From S5-327 sp965116015 (lineage in GTDB: Bacteria; Chloroflexota; Dehalococcoidia; Lucifugimonadales; Australimonadaceae), in contig OZ220477.1 in assembly GCA_965116015.1 (NCBI GenBank), positions 310,001 to 374,000 of the forward strand: a stretch of 64,000 nt of DNA, given 5' to 3'. Positions 23,821 to 31,290 of this stretch are shown in pieces (position 1 is the first letter of the stretch; each line of letters opens with the position of its first letter). The notes beneath the pieces are model-generated. The model was not told the DNA's origin. It searched no databases and saw only the letters and a program-made list of their open reading frames with translations. Position numbers and translations under genes: made by a program.

Positions 23821-25383
23821 TCAGAGGGGGATGTTGCCGTGTTTCTTGAGGGGGAGGGTGTCGCGCTTGTTCTGGAGGGAGTCGAGGGCGTGGATGAGTT
23901 TGGGGCGGGTTTCTGCGGGGTCGATGACGTCGTCGATGAATCCGCGTTCTGCGGCGCGGTAGGGGTTGGCGAAGTTTTCGCGGTACTCGTTGATGAGCTC
24001 TGCGCGGGCGGCCTCGGGGTCGTCGGAGTCGGCGAGGCGTCTGCGGTGGATGATGTTGACGGCGGCGTCTGGGCCCATAACGGCGATTTCGGCGGAGGGC
24101 CAGGCGAGGTTGATGTCGGTTCGGAGGTGTTTGCTGCCCATAACGACGTAGGCGCCGCCATAGGCCTTGCGGGTGACGACGGTGATTTTGGGGACGGTGG
24201 CTTCGGCGTAGGCGTAGAGGAGCTTGGCTCCCTGGCGGATGATGCCTCGGTGTTCCTGGTCTTTTCCGGGCATATAGCCGGGGACGTCGGCGAAGGTGAT
24301 GATGGGGATGTTGAATGCGTCGCAGAAGCGGACGAAGCGCGCGGCTTTGACGGATGCGTGGATGTCGATGACTCCGGCGAGGTAGGCTGGCTGCTGGGCG
24401 ACGATGCCGACGCTGCGTCCGTGGAGTCTGCCGAATCCGATGATCATATTGGGGGCGAAGCTGTTCTGGATGCTGAAGAAGTCGGCGTTGTCGACGATGC
24501 GTTCGATGACGGCGAGCATATCGTAGGAGCGTGCTGATTCGTAGGGGACGACGTCGCGCAGGGTTTCGTCGGCGCGTTCGGGGTTGTCGTCCTGGTCGCC
24601 CATAGGGGGGTCGTCGAGGTTGTTGAGGGGGAGGAAGCTGAGGAGGCGCCGGATTGTTTCCATGCACTCTTCTTCGGAGTCGAGGGTGAAGTGGGAGACG
24701 CCGGAGAATTGCGCGTGGGCGTCGGCTCCGCCGAGTTCTTCGTGGGAGATTTCCTCGCCGGTGACGGCTTTGATGACTTCGGGGCCGGTGATGAACATCT
24801 GGGAGACGCCGCGGACCATTAGGGTGAAGTCGGTGATGGCTGGGGAGTAGACGGCGCCGCCGGCGGAGGGTCCGAGGATGGCGGAGATCTGGGGGACGAC
24901 GCCGGAGGCGAGGGTGTTGCGCATAAAGATTTCGCCGTATCCGGCGAGGCTGAGGACGCCTTCCTGGATGCGCGCGCCGCCGGAGTCGGCGATGCCGATG
25001 ATGGGGGCGCCGTTCCGCATTGCGAGGTCCATCACTTTGCAGATTTTCTCGGCGGTGACTTCGGAGAGGGAGCCGCCGAAGACGGTGAAGTCCTGGGAGT
25101 AGACGTAGGCGGCGCGGCCGTTGATTTTGCCGTAGCCTGTGGTGACGGAGTCGCCGGGGATTTTGCGGTCGGCGACGCCGAATTCGCTGGAGCGGTGGGT
25201 TACGAAGGCGTCGATTTCCTCGAAGGTTCCGGGGTCGATGAGGAGGGAGATGCGCTCGCGGGCGGTGAGTTTGCCGCGGGCGTGCTGCTGCTCGATGCGG
25301 TCGCGCCCGCCGGCTGATTGCTGCTGCTGTTTGCGGGCCTTGAGGGCTTCGAGGCGGTCGTTGGAGAGGTTCTCTGTGACCAT
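23821..25383 (-). CDS. Acyl-CoA carboxylase, carboxyltransferase beta subunit
   Basis: 520-residue crotonase-fold carboxyltransferase of the propionyl-/methylmalonyl-CoA family. It transfers CO2 from carboxybiotin to an acyl-CoA. Two halves are visible: ADSGGARIQEGV with GPSAGGAVYSPA in the N-terminal part, and DVPGYMPGKDQEHRGIIRQGAKLLYAYAEA with KAYGGAYVVMGSKHL in the C-terminal part. The residue after GGAY, Asp in propionyl-CoA-specific PccB, is Val here, so substrate range cannot be assigned. No biotin carboxylase or biotin carrier gene is nearby. A 59-residue gene follows. Confidence 0.9.
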   Translation of the reverse strand: MVTENLSNDRLEALKARKQQQQSAGGRDRIEQQHARGKLTARERISLLIDPGTFEEIDAFVTHRSSEFGVADRKIPGDSVTTGYGKINGRAAYVYSQDFTVFGGSLSEVTAEKICKVMDLAMRNGAPIIGIADSGGARIQEGVLSLAGYGEIFMRNTLASGVVPQISAILGPSAGGAVYSPAITDFTLMVRGVSQMFITGPEVIKAVTGEEISHEELGGADAHAQFSGVSHFTLDSEEECMETIRRLLSFLPLNNLDDPPMGDQDDNPERADETLRDVVPYESARSYDMLAVIERIVDNADFFSIQNSFAPNMIIGFGRLHGRSVGIVAQQPAYLAGVIDIHASVKAARFVRFCDAFNIPIITFADVPGYMPGKDQEHRGIIRQGAKLLYAYAEATVPKITVVTRKAYGGAYVVMGSKHLRTDINLAWPSAEIAVMGPDAAVNIIHRRRLADSDDPEAARAELINEYRENFANPYRAAERGFIDDVIDPAETRPKLIHALDSLQNKRDTLPLKKHGNIPL

Positions 25384-25425
25384 AAGTTGGGATTCCGGGG
25401 AGCGGGGGCCCCGAGTTGATGGGTT

Positions 25426-25434
25426 ATCTTAGCA
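25426..25434 (-). promoter_or_regulatory. Extended -10 promoter of the carboxylase gene
   Basis: Minus-strand TGCTAAGAT (25434-25426) fits TGN plus TAAGAT, predicting a start near 25418 and a ~35-base leader before ATG 25383. It is divergent from the sigma-like/ftsZ promoter. Confidence 0.4.
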
Positions 25435-25580
25435 TTGGGGGTGAGGCTGCGCCAAGCGGGCGCGCTTGCAGAGATGGCAGAGATTGGCGGAGGGTGGTCT
25501 CGGGGTCGGGAGAGAGCGTTGTTTCCCAAATTCTCTTAGTTCTCCGCACTCGCGGCGCGTTGGTTGAGGAGCGGGGATTC

Positions 25581-25589
25581 TGCTACAAT
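25581..25589 (+). promoter_or_regulatory. Extended -10 promoter of the sigma-like/ftsZ unit
   Basis: TGCTACAAT is a near-ideal extended -10. It predicts a start near 25596 and a leader of about 57 bases before ATG 25653. A weak TGGTTG sits 17 bases before the hexamer. Confidence 0.5.
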
Positions 25590-25652
25590 CGGCATTCGCG
25601 AGCGTGAGGGGCACAGGCGCCCTACGCTCTGCGGAGGTCATAAGCTCAGGTC

Positions 25653-26333
25653 ATGACAACCGGCCCAACGTATTATTCAGACGAAGAGTTGGTGAAGCGG
25701 CTGCAGGAGCTCACCCGCCTTCAGATGCAGGGCGGCGCGCGCAGGAGGGGAGGGGGCGTGAGGGAGATTCGCGACCTCGCGGCGACTCTTGCGGGTCGGA
25801 TCTACGACGAGCCTCAGAAGTGGGGAATCGCGAACATACAGCGGGAGTTCCGGGACGATGCGGCGGCGGACACTCTGCTGAAGCTGCTCTCCGGTACGGC
25901 GGAGATTACGGGCAGGACGCGGGTGTCGGAGTGGTTCAGCCGGTCTGTGGAGGCTCGGTTCCGCGAGCTGTGGACGTTTGCGGAGAAGGCGAGGGAGAAG
26001 TATAAGGAGGAGCGCGCGTCGGACGAGGAGGGGGAGGGGTCTCTCACAGAGGAGGAGAGCGAGTCTGCCGCGGGCGTGCTTGAAGAGAACAGCGATATGT
26101 GGAAGCGGTTCGAGGCGGAGTTTCCGAGCGACGCGTTTATTCTGCGGCTCCGTTATGTGATGAACCGGCGGCCTGAGGACATAGCGGTGATGCTGGACCA
26201 GGGGGTGCAGTCGGTGACGACGCGCATTGATCGTGGCCGGGATCGGTTCAGGATGCTCTGCGAGCAGGGGGGGTTCAGCCGTCGTCAGGTTGCGGCCATC
26301 ATGGCCCGCATGTCGGAGGAGCGGGAGCAATGA
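25653..26333 (+). CDS. Sigma-factor-like DNA-binding protein
   Basis: 226 residues without a clear named family. Residues ~60-120 form a helical domain (AADTLLKLLSGT...VSEWFSRSVEARFRELW) reminiscent of sigma region 2; an acidic linker (122-146) follows; residues ~150-205 (FPSDAFILRLRYVMNRRPEDIAVMLDQGVQSVTTRIDRGRDRFR) have the spacing of a sigma-70 region 4 helix-turn-helix. No canonical region 2 -10-binding signature is obvious, so a divergent ECF-type sigma or a sigma-derived regulator are both possible. The stop overlaps the ATG of the next gene (ATGA, 26330-26333), tying its translation to the HTH-FtsZ protein. Confidence 0.6.
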   Translation: MTTGPTYYSDEELVKRLQELTRLQMQGGARRRGGGVREIRDLAATLAGRIYDEPQKWGIANIQREFRDDAAADTLLKLLSGTAEITGRTRVSEWFSRSVEARFRELWTFAEKAREKYKEERASDEEGEGSLTEEESESAAGVLEENSDMWKRFEAEFPSDAFILRLRYVMNRRPEDIAVMLDQGVQSVTTRIDRGRDRFRMLCEQGGFSRRQVAAIMARMSEEREQ

Positions 26334-27805
26334 CGCAACGGTCTGCATGGTCAACGATAGTCGCGAGCCAGAAATCGTGGGCTCGATTTGCGATGGAGGC
26401 GTCGGAGCGGCGGCTTGGTTTTCCGGAGGGGCCTCCGGCGGAGATGATGCGGTTCGCGAGGTATATGCGCGAATTGCGGTACGGCGCTCGCATCTCGCTG
26501 CTTGATCTGTCGGAGGAGCTGCTTATTCCTATCGAGGATCTTGCGATGCTCGAGCAGGGCATTCTGCAGCCCTCGGAAGTGCCGACTACTACGTGGGTGC
26601 GGTTGATGCGCTTGCTGAAGGGGGAGGAGGTTCTCACGCGGGGGGTGGTTGGGACTCCTGAGGTTCCGGACGACGATGGCCTGTGGGACGTTGGCGAGGA
26701 TCGCGGAGGGGGGCCAGGGGTTCAGCCGTTCGGCGTCGCGCGCATCAAGGTGATTGGGGTTGGCGGTGGCGGCTCGAACGCCGTCAACCGTATGTACCGG
26801 CATCGCATCGAGGGGGTTGACTACGTTGCGATCAACACTGATGCGCAGCATCTGATTCATCTTGATATTCCGGAGAAGATCCGCATCGGCGATCACTTGG
26901 CTCGAGGGCTTGGGGTGGGCGGCGATCCGAAGATGGGGCGGGAGTCGGCGGAGGAGTCGCGCGAAGATCTGTACGACCTGCTCGATGGGACGGATATGGT
27001 GTTCATTGCCGCTGGGATGGGGGGCGGCACGGGCACGGGGGCTGCTCCTTTGGTGGCGGAGATCGCCAAGGAGGTGGGGGCGCTCACTATTGCGGTCGTT
27101 ACGAAGCCGTTCAAGTTCGAGGGGCGACGGCGGGCGGAGCAGGCGGATCTTGGAGTGGATGCGCTGCGGGGGAACGTGGATACGCTTGTGCTCATCCCGA
27201 ACGACCGGCTCAGCACGATGTCGGATGAGCAGCTCACTGCCGAGAATGCGTTTCGGATTGCCGACGATGTTCTTCGTCAGGGGGTGCAGTCGATAGCGGA
27301 GCTTGTTACGGTTCCGGGGGAGATTAACCTGGACTTTGCGGATGTGCGGACGGTGATGCTTGGGGCTGGCTCGGCCTGGATGGCGATCGGCCACGGGCGA
27401 GGTCCGCATCGTGTGCACGAGGCTACGCGGGAGGCGATGGCGAGTCCTCTGCTGGATGCTCCCATCGAGGGGGCGACGCGCGTGCTGCTGAACATCACGG
27501 GGAGCGCCGATCTCACGCTGCAAGAGGTGCAGCAGGCTGCGGACTACGTTGCGCGGCTCGTCGATCCTGAGGCGAACATCATTTTCGGGATGGTTACTAA
27601 TCCGAAGATGGAGGACGAGGTGCGGGTTACGGTGATCGCCACCGGCCTGCCGCCGGAGGAAGATGTCATCACGCGGACGATAGAGGATGTGGTCGTGGGG
27701 ACGTTCGAGGCTGAGGACGAGCCGCTCGAGGCGGCGGAGGATCCGCTCGAGGCGCCGGGCTTCTTGCGCAGGCTATTGGGTCTCGGCCCGCACGGCGGCA
27801 GGTAA
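26330..27805 (+). CDS. ftsZ: FtsZ with an N-terminal HTH domain
   Basis: 491 residues. Residues ~40-100 resemble an XRE-type helix-turn-helix (YMRELRYGARISLLDLSEELLIPIEDLAMLEQG); an acidic, Gly-rich linker (108-132) leads to FtsZ, which usually begins near FGVARIKVIGVGGGGSNAV (134-152). GTP-binding GGGTGTGAAP is at 231-240, and the T7 loop NLDFAD at 333-338 keeps the catalytic Asp. APGFLRR near the end resembles the FtsZ C-terminal tail that binds partner proteins. The GTPase is therefore expected to polymerise and form the division ring. The extra ~135 residues are unusual, and overlap with the sigma-like gene suggests that division and transcription are linked. No ftsA or mur genes are adjacent. 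Confidence 0.88.
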   Translation: MTQRSAWSTIVASQKSWARFAMEASERRLGFPEGPPAEMMRFARYMRELRYGARISLLDLSEELLIPIEDLAMLEQGILQPSEVPTTTWVRLMRLLKGEEVLTRGVVGTPEVPDDDGLWDVGEDRGGGPGVQPFGVARIKVIGVGGGGSNAVNRMYRHRIEGVDYVAINTDAQHLIHLDIPEKIRIGDHLARGLGVGGDPKMGRESAEESREDLYDLLDGTDMVFIAAGMGGGTGTGAAPLVAEIAKEVGALTIAVVTKPFKFEGRRRAEQADLGVDALRGNVDTLVLIPNDRLSTMSDEQLTAENAFRIADDVLRQGVQSIAELVTVPGEINLDFADVRTVMLGAGSAWMAIGHGRGPHRVHEATREAMASPLLDAPIEGATRVLLNITGSADLTLQEVQQAADYVARLVDPEANIIFGMVTNPKMEDEVRVTVIATGLPPEEDVITRTIEDVVVGTFEAEDEPLEAAEDPLEAPGFLRRLLGLGPHGGR

Positions 27806-28112
27806 CGCTCTCCTGCGGAAGGGTAGGGACTTGGGATCCGGGCAGGTTCAGCGCGCGGCAGGCAGCGCTTCTGGTGAGGCGGCCAGGGTCTGAGCGGAGT
27901 TTGGCGCGCGGTAGCGCAGTTTTTCTGTCGAGGCGGCAGCGCCTGGAGTCCGAGCGGGTTTGGGTCTGGGCGGCAGCGCGCTCTCGCTTGCGGAGGGCGG
28001 CGGGATGCGCCGCTTTGAGGGTTGTCTCTGCGGCGCGGGGCGCTTGAGTGTCGGCGGCGGAGTTGGGGCGCCGTTGCGCTAGGGTTGCCGGGGGAGCGGG
28101 GGGGGGGGGGGG
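27806..28112. other. 307-base gap between convergent ftsZ and DUF3179 genes
   Basis: No gene is seen. The stretch is rich in GCGGCAGCGC-like words and has GCGC-GCGGTA-GCGC followed by AGTTTTTC at 27904-27925, a weak terminator candidate about 100 bases behind ftsZ. It ends in an uninterrupted run of 15 G at 28098-28112, directly beside the stop of the DUF3179 gene. Confidence 0.5.
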
Positions 28113-29558
28113 TTACTCTGCGCTGTAGATTCGGGTGTTTGGTTTGAACGCGGCCCATGCGAACCAGAAGTGGTCTTGGGCGTTCACTCGCTGGAGGCGC
28201 TGACCGCTGAGGGGGCCGGAGGTTGCGGTTCCGAGGATGCTCCATTCGCTGGATGTTTGTTCGTCGACGATGACGCCGACAGCGGGGTCGCCGTCCACTC
28301 GGAATGTGAGGCGCTGGCCGTCGAGCACGGGTCGGAACACGCCTGTTGCGCCGACGTCTTCGGATGCGGCGATCTCCGAGGCGTCGAGGGCGGAGGCTGT
28401 TCCGGGCTGGTGGAAGACGACGATCTGCTCGCCGCCTACTTCGTGGTGGATGACGCGCGATTCCATAAGCTGCGCGTACGGGAACGCCACGGCGTCGCCA
28501 TTGATTTCGACTGCGACGATGCGCTCTTTGGGGAGCAGACGCGGGTCGGCGGCGGCGAGGTCGCCGGTTGCGGAGTCGCGGAGGAGGGCTGGGGGGCTGT
28601 CGGCGCGGTCGTATCCTGAGTAGGGGTTGCGTCCGTATTCGCGGTCGTAGCCGGTTTCTTTGGAGAGGACGCTGCCGTTGGGGTGTGCGGTTTTGAAGGC
28701 GTCCCATGAGACGATCTGGGCGGGGATGAAGTCGAGCTGGGCGCCGGCTAGCGCGCCGACGATTCCCTTGCCGGTGAGCTGCTGCCACCAGGATTCGGTT
28801 TGCTTGTCCCACATAACGAGGTCGCTATTGCGGAGGTTTCCGGATACGCCGAATTCGTAGAGGGCGCCGCCGAGGGCGCGGTTGAAGACGACGGCGGAGT
28901 TGCAGAGGGGGCAGAAGGTGACGGCGACCGGGGCTCCGCCGAGTTCGTCGTTGGCGATCTCGTGCCAGGTGAGCACCTGGAGGGGGTATGCGCGGGCCTC
29001 GCCGTTGATCTCCAGGGCGATGACTGGCTCGATGTCTTCTATCCAGGCGTCGGCCTCGGCGATGGAGACGGAGGCGGGTTCGTAGAGGGGCGGGATTCCG
29101 TCGCGCGCGACGCCGCCGGAGAAGATCTCGGCGTAGGGGACGGTGTGGAAGCGGAAGTCGGTTTTCCAGATGCGGGTTGAGATGCGGGCGTTCTGTAGTT
29201 CGGATGCGTAGTTGGGGTTGGCTGCGATGAGGTAGGCGTTGAGGTCGGCGTCGGGAGCGGGGAGGGTTGCGGGCGTTGCCGGCGCTGCCGTCGGGGCTGG
29301 GGTAGGGGTGGGGTCGAGGAGGTTGGCAGCGGGGGTTGGGTTGGGGGAAGGAGTGGGGGTAAGGGCGGGGGGCTGCGGGGTTGCGGTTGGCGTCGGCGCT
29401 GGGGGTTGCGTTGGGGTGGGGGTAGGGTCGGGGGGCGTTGAGCATGCGGCGAGGGCCAGGAGGAGGGCGAGGGCGAGGGTTGCGGCGCATCGACGCTGAG
29501 CGCTCGGCGCGCGGGGGGTGAGGGCTTGTTCGCTAGGGTTTGGGTTGTCGCGCGCCAT
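28113..29558 (-). CDS. DUF3179 family lipoprotein
   Basis: 481 residues from ATG 29558. A basic N-terminus, a hydrophobic stretch and the lipobox LAAC (Cys39) indicate export and lipid anchoring. A Thr-Pro-rich spacer fills about residues 40-100 (TPTPTQPPAPTPTATPQPP...), followed by a DUF3179 domain: SGGVARDGIPPLYEPA, ARAYPLQVLTWHEIANDELGG, VTFCPLCNSAVVF and the matching second half. The FCPLCN cysteine pair is conserved. Function of DUF3179 is not established. It lies 30 bases behind hyuB on the same strand and may be part of that operon. Confidence 0.85.
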   Translation of the reverse strand: MARDNPNPSEQALTPRAPSAQRRCAATLALALLLALAACSTPPDPTPTPTQPPAPTPTATPQPPALTPTPSPNPTPAANLLDPTPTPAPTAAPATPATLPAPDADLNAYLIAANPNYASELQNARISTRIWKTDFRFHTVPYAEIFSGGVARDGIPPLYEPASVSIAEADAWIEDIEPVIALEINGEARAYPLQVLTWHEIANDELGGAPVAVTFCPLCNSAVVFNRALGGALYEFGVSGNLRNSDLVMWDKQTESWWQQLTGKGIVGALAGAQLDFIPAQIVSWDAFKTAHPNGSVLSKETGYDREYGRNPYSGYDRADSPPALLRDSATGDLAAADPRLLPKERIVAVEINGDAVAFPYAQLMESRVIHHEVGGEQIVVFHQPGTASALDASEIAASEDVGATGVFRPVLDGQRLTFRVDGDPAVGVIVDEQTSSEWSILGTATSGPLSGQRLQRVNAQDHFWFAWAAFKPNTRIYSAE

Positions 29559-29587
29559 CAGCGTCTCTGGGTCTTCGGTTCGCTCGT

Positions 29588-31273
29588 TCACTCGGCGAGG
29601 GCTTGGGAGATGTCGGGGTCGCTGAGGCCGTAGGCGTCGCGGGCCTTTGCGGGGGTGATGAAGCCGTCTTGGAGGTCTCCTTTCACGAGGTCGGGGTCGC
29701 GGTCGCGGGGGTCGAGGACGCCTCCGCCTCCGCCGGTTTCGATGCGGAAGACGTCGCCGGGCTGGAGGCCGATGTTCGAGGCGATGCCCGGGTAACGCTC
29801 TTCGCGGTCTGTGCCGGGGCGCACGACGACGTAGGCGTTGACGCCGCCGCCGCCGCCATCGGCGCCGGAGGCCTCGCGTTTCGCGGCGCCGCCGGAGAGG
29901 CGGCTGTTCGAGCGGACTCTGTACTCGCGGACGTAACCGACGCCGCCGCGGGATTTGCCGTCGCCGCCGGTGTCGGGGATGATTTCGAATTTTGTTACGT
30001 CGACGGGGAATTCCGACTCGATTATCTCGAGGCTGGTGAAGCGGCCGCCGGAGGCTCTGGCGCCGACACCGCTGAAGCCGTCGGCTCCGTCCCATGCGCG
30101 GGCGCCGGCATACATCAGCTCGTACTGGACGTACTGGCGGTCGCCGTCGCCCTGGTATCCGATGACGATGGAGCTTTGGGTTGAGCCGTGGGCCAAGGCG
30201 GGCTGACCGGCGGCTTTGGCCATTGCGGACATAATGACGCTATCGGCGATAGAGACGGTTTTGGAGTAGAAGCCGACGGGGCCGGGGAATTCGGGGGCGA
30301 TGATGCTGCCTTTGCGGAACCGGCATTCGACTGCGGAGCCAAGGCCGTGATTGATCGGCAGGTAGGGGTCGGTCATAGCGATGACGGCGTGGTAGACGAG
30401 GCCACGGATGAAGGGTTCGCGGACGTTGACGGGGGCGGCTGCCTGGTCGCCGGATTGGGTGAAATCCATGATGAGGCGGTCGCCCTCTTTGATGGCGGAG
30501 ACGTGGAGTCGGATGGGTTTGCCGGGGTTCGAGGGGTCGTCGACCCATGTTTCGGACTCGTGGACGCCGTCGGTCCATTGCGAGATGTAGTCGCGGGCCT
30601 GTTGTTCGGTGCGTTCGCCGAGGTCTTCGAACATCTGCCGGACGATGTCCGCGCCGTAGGTTTGGATGACGTCTTTGACGCGCTCTTCGCCGATGGAGAA
30701 GCAGACGCCGGCTTTGGCGGTTAGGTCGCCGATCATCATATCGGGGACGCGGCTGTTGGCGCGGACGAAGGAGGCGGTGTCTTGCACGAGTTCGTAGTTG
30801 CGCATATAGCGCACGGGCATAATCTGGAGGCCTTCTCCGAAGATGTCGCGGGAGGTTGCGTTGCGGCTGCCTGCGGCGACGCCTCCGATGTCGGGGGTGT
30901 GTCCCATACTTGCGGCGAAGGCTATGACTTGGCCATCGTGGAAGATGGGGGCGATGATTACCATATCGTTGGCGTGGGGGCATCCGCTGTAGTAGGGGTG
31001 GTTGGCGAGGAAGGCGTCGCCTTCGGCCATGTCGTTGAGGGTGTAGAACTCGAGGAGGCCTTTGATGGACTCGGGGTAGGCGGCCATATGGGTTGGGTGG
31101 CTGGACTGTCCGACGAGCCGTCCCTGGCGGTCGAGGACGCCGCAGCTGAAGTCGTGGGATTCGCGGACGATGGTGGAGTAGCCGGTGCGGAAGACGGCTT
31201 TTTCCATCTCGCGGACGATGCCGTCGAGCCTGGCCCTGAGGACTTCGTATGTGATTGGGTCGACGCGCGGCAT
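29588..31273 (-). CDS. hyuB: Hydantoinase B/oxoprolinase family protein
   Basis: 561 residues from ATG 31273 (MPRVDPITYEVLRARL). It is the HyuB half of ATP-dependent hydantoinase, oxoprolinase or acetone/acetophenone carboxylase-type complexes: early SHDFSCGVLDRQGRLVGQ, then NHPYYSGCPHANDMVIIAPIFH, and GDGKSRGGVGYVREYRV near the C-terminus. Length is normal. hyuA ends 17 bases upstream, so the two subunits are made together. The family has several substrates, and sequence does not tell which applies; cyclic amides such as hydantoins or 5-oxoproline, or ketone carboxylation, are candidates. Confidence 0.9.
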   Translation of the reverse strand: MPRVDPITYEVLRARLDGIVREMEKAVFRTGYSTIVRESHDFSCGVLDRQGRLVGQSSHPTHMAAYPESIKGLLEFYTLNDMAEGDAFLANHPYYSGCPHANDMVIIAPIFHDGQVIAFAASMGHTPDIGGVAAGSRNATSRDIFGEGLQIMPVRYMRNYELVQDTASFVRANSRVPDMMIGDLTAKAGVCFSIGEERVKDVIQTYGADIVRQMFEDLGERTEQQARDYISQWTDGVHESETWVDDPSNPGKPIRLHVSAIKEGDRLIMDFTQSGDQAAAPVNVREPFIRGLVYHAVIAMTDPYLPINHGLGSAVECRFRKGSIIAPEFPGPVGFYSKTVSIADSVIMSAMAKAAGQPALAHGSTQSSIVIGYQGDGDRQYVQYELMYAGARAWDGADGFSGVGARASGGRFTSLEIIESEFPVDVTKFEIIPDTGGDGKSRGGVGYVREYRVRSNSRLSGGAAKREASGADGGGGGVNAYVVVRPGTDREERYPGIASNIGLQPGDVFRIETGGGGGVLDPRDRDPDLVKGDLQDGFITPAKARDAYGLSDPDISQALAE

Positions 31274-31290
31274 AGCGAGGCTCCTTGTGC

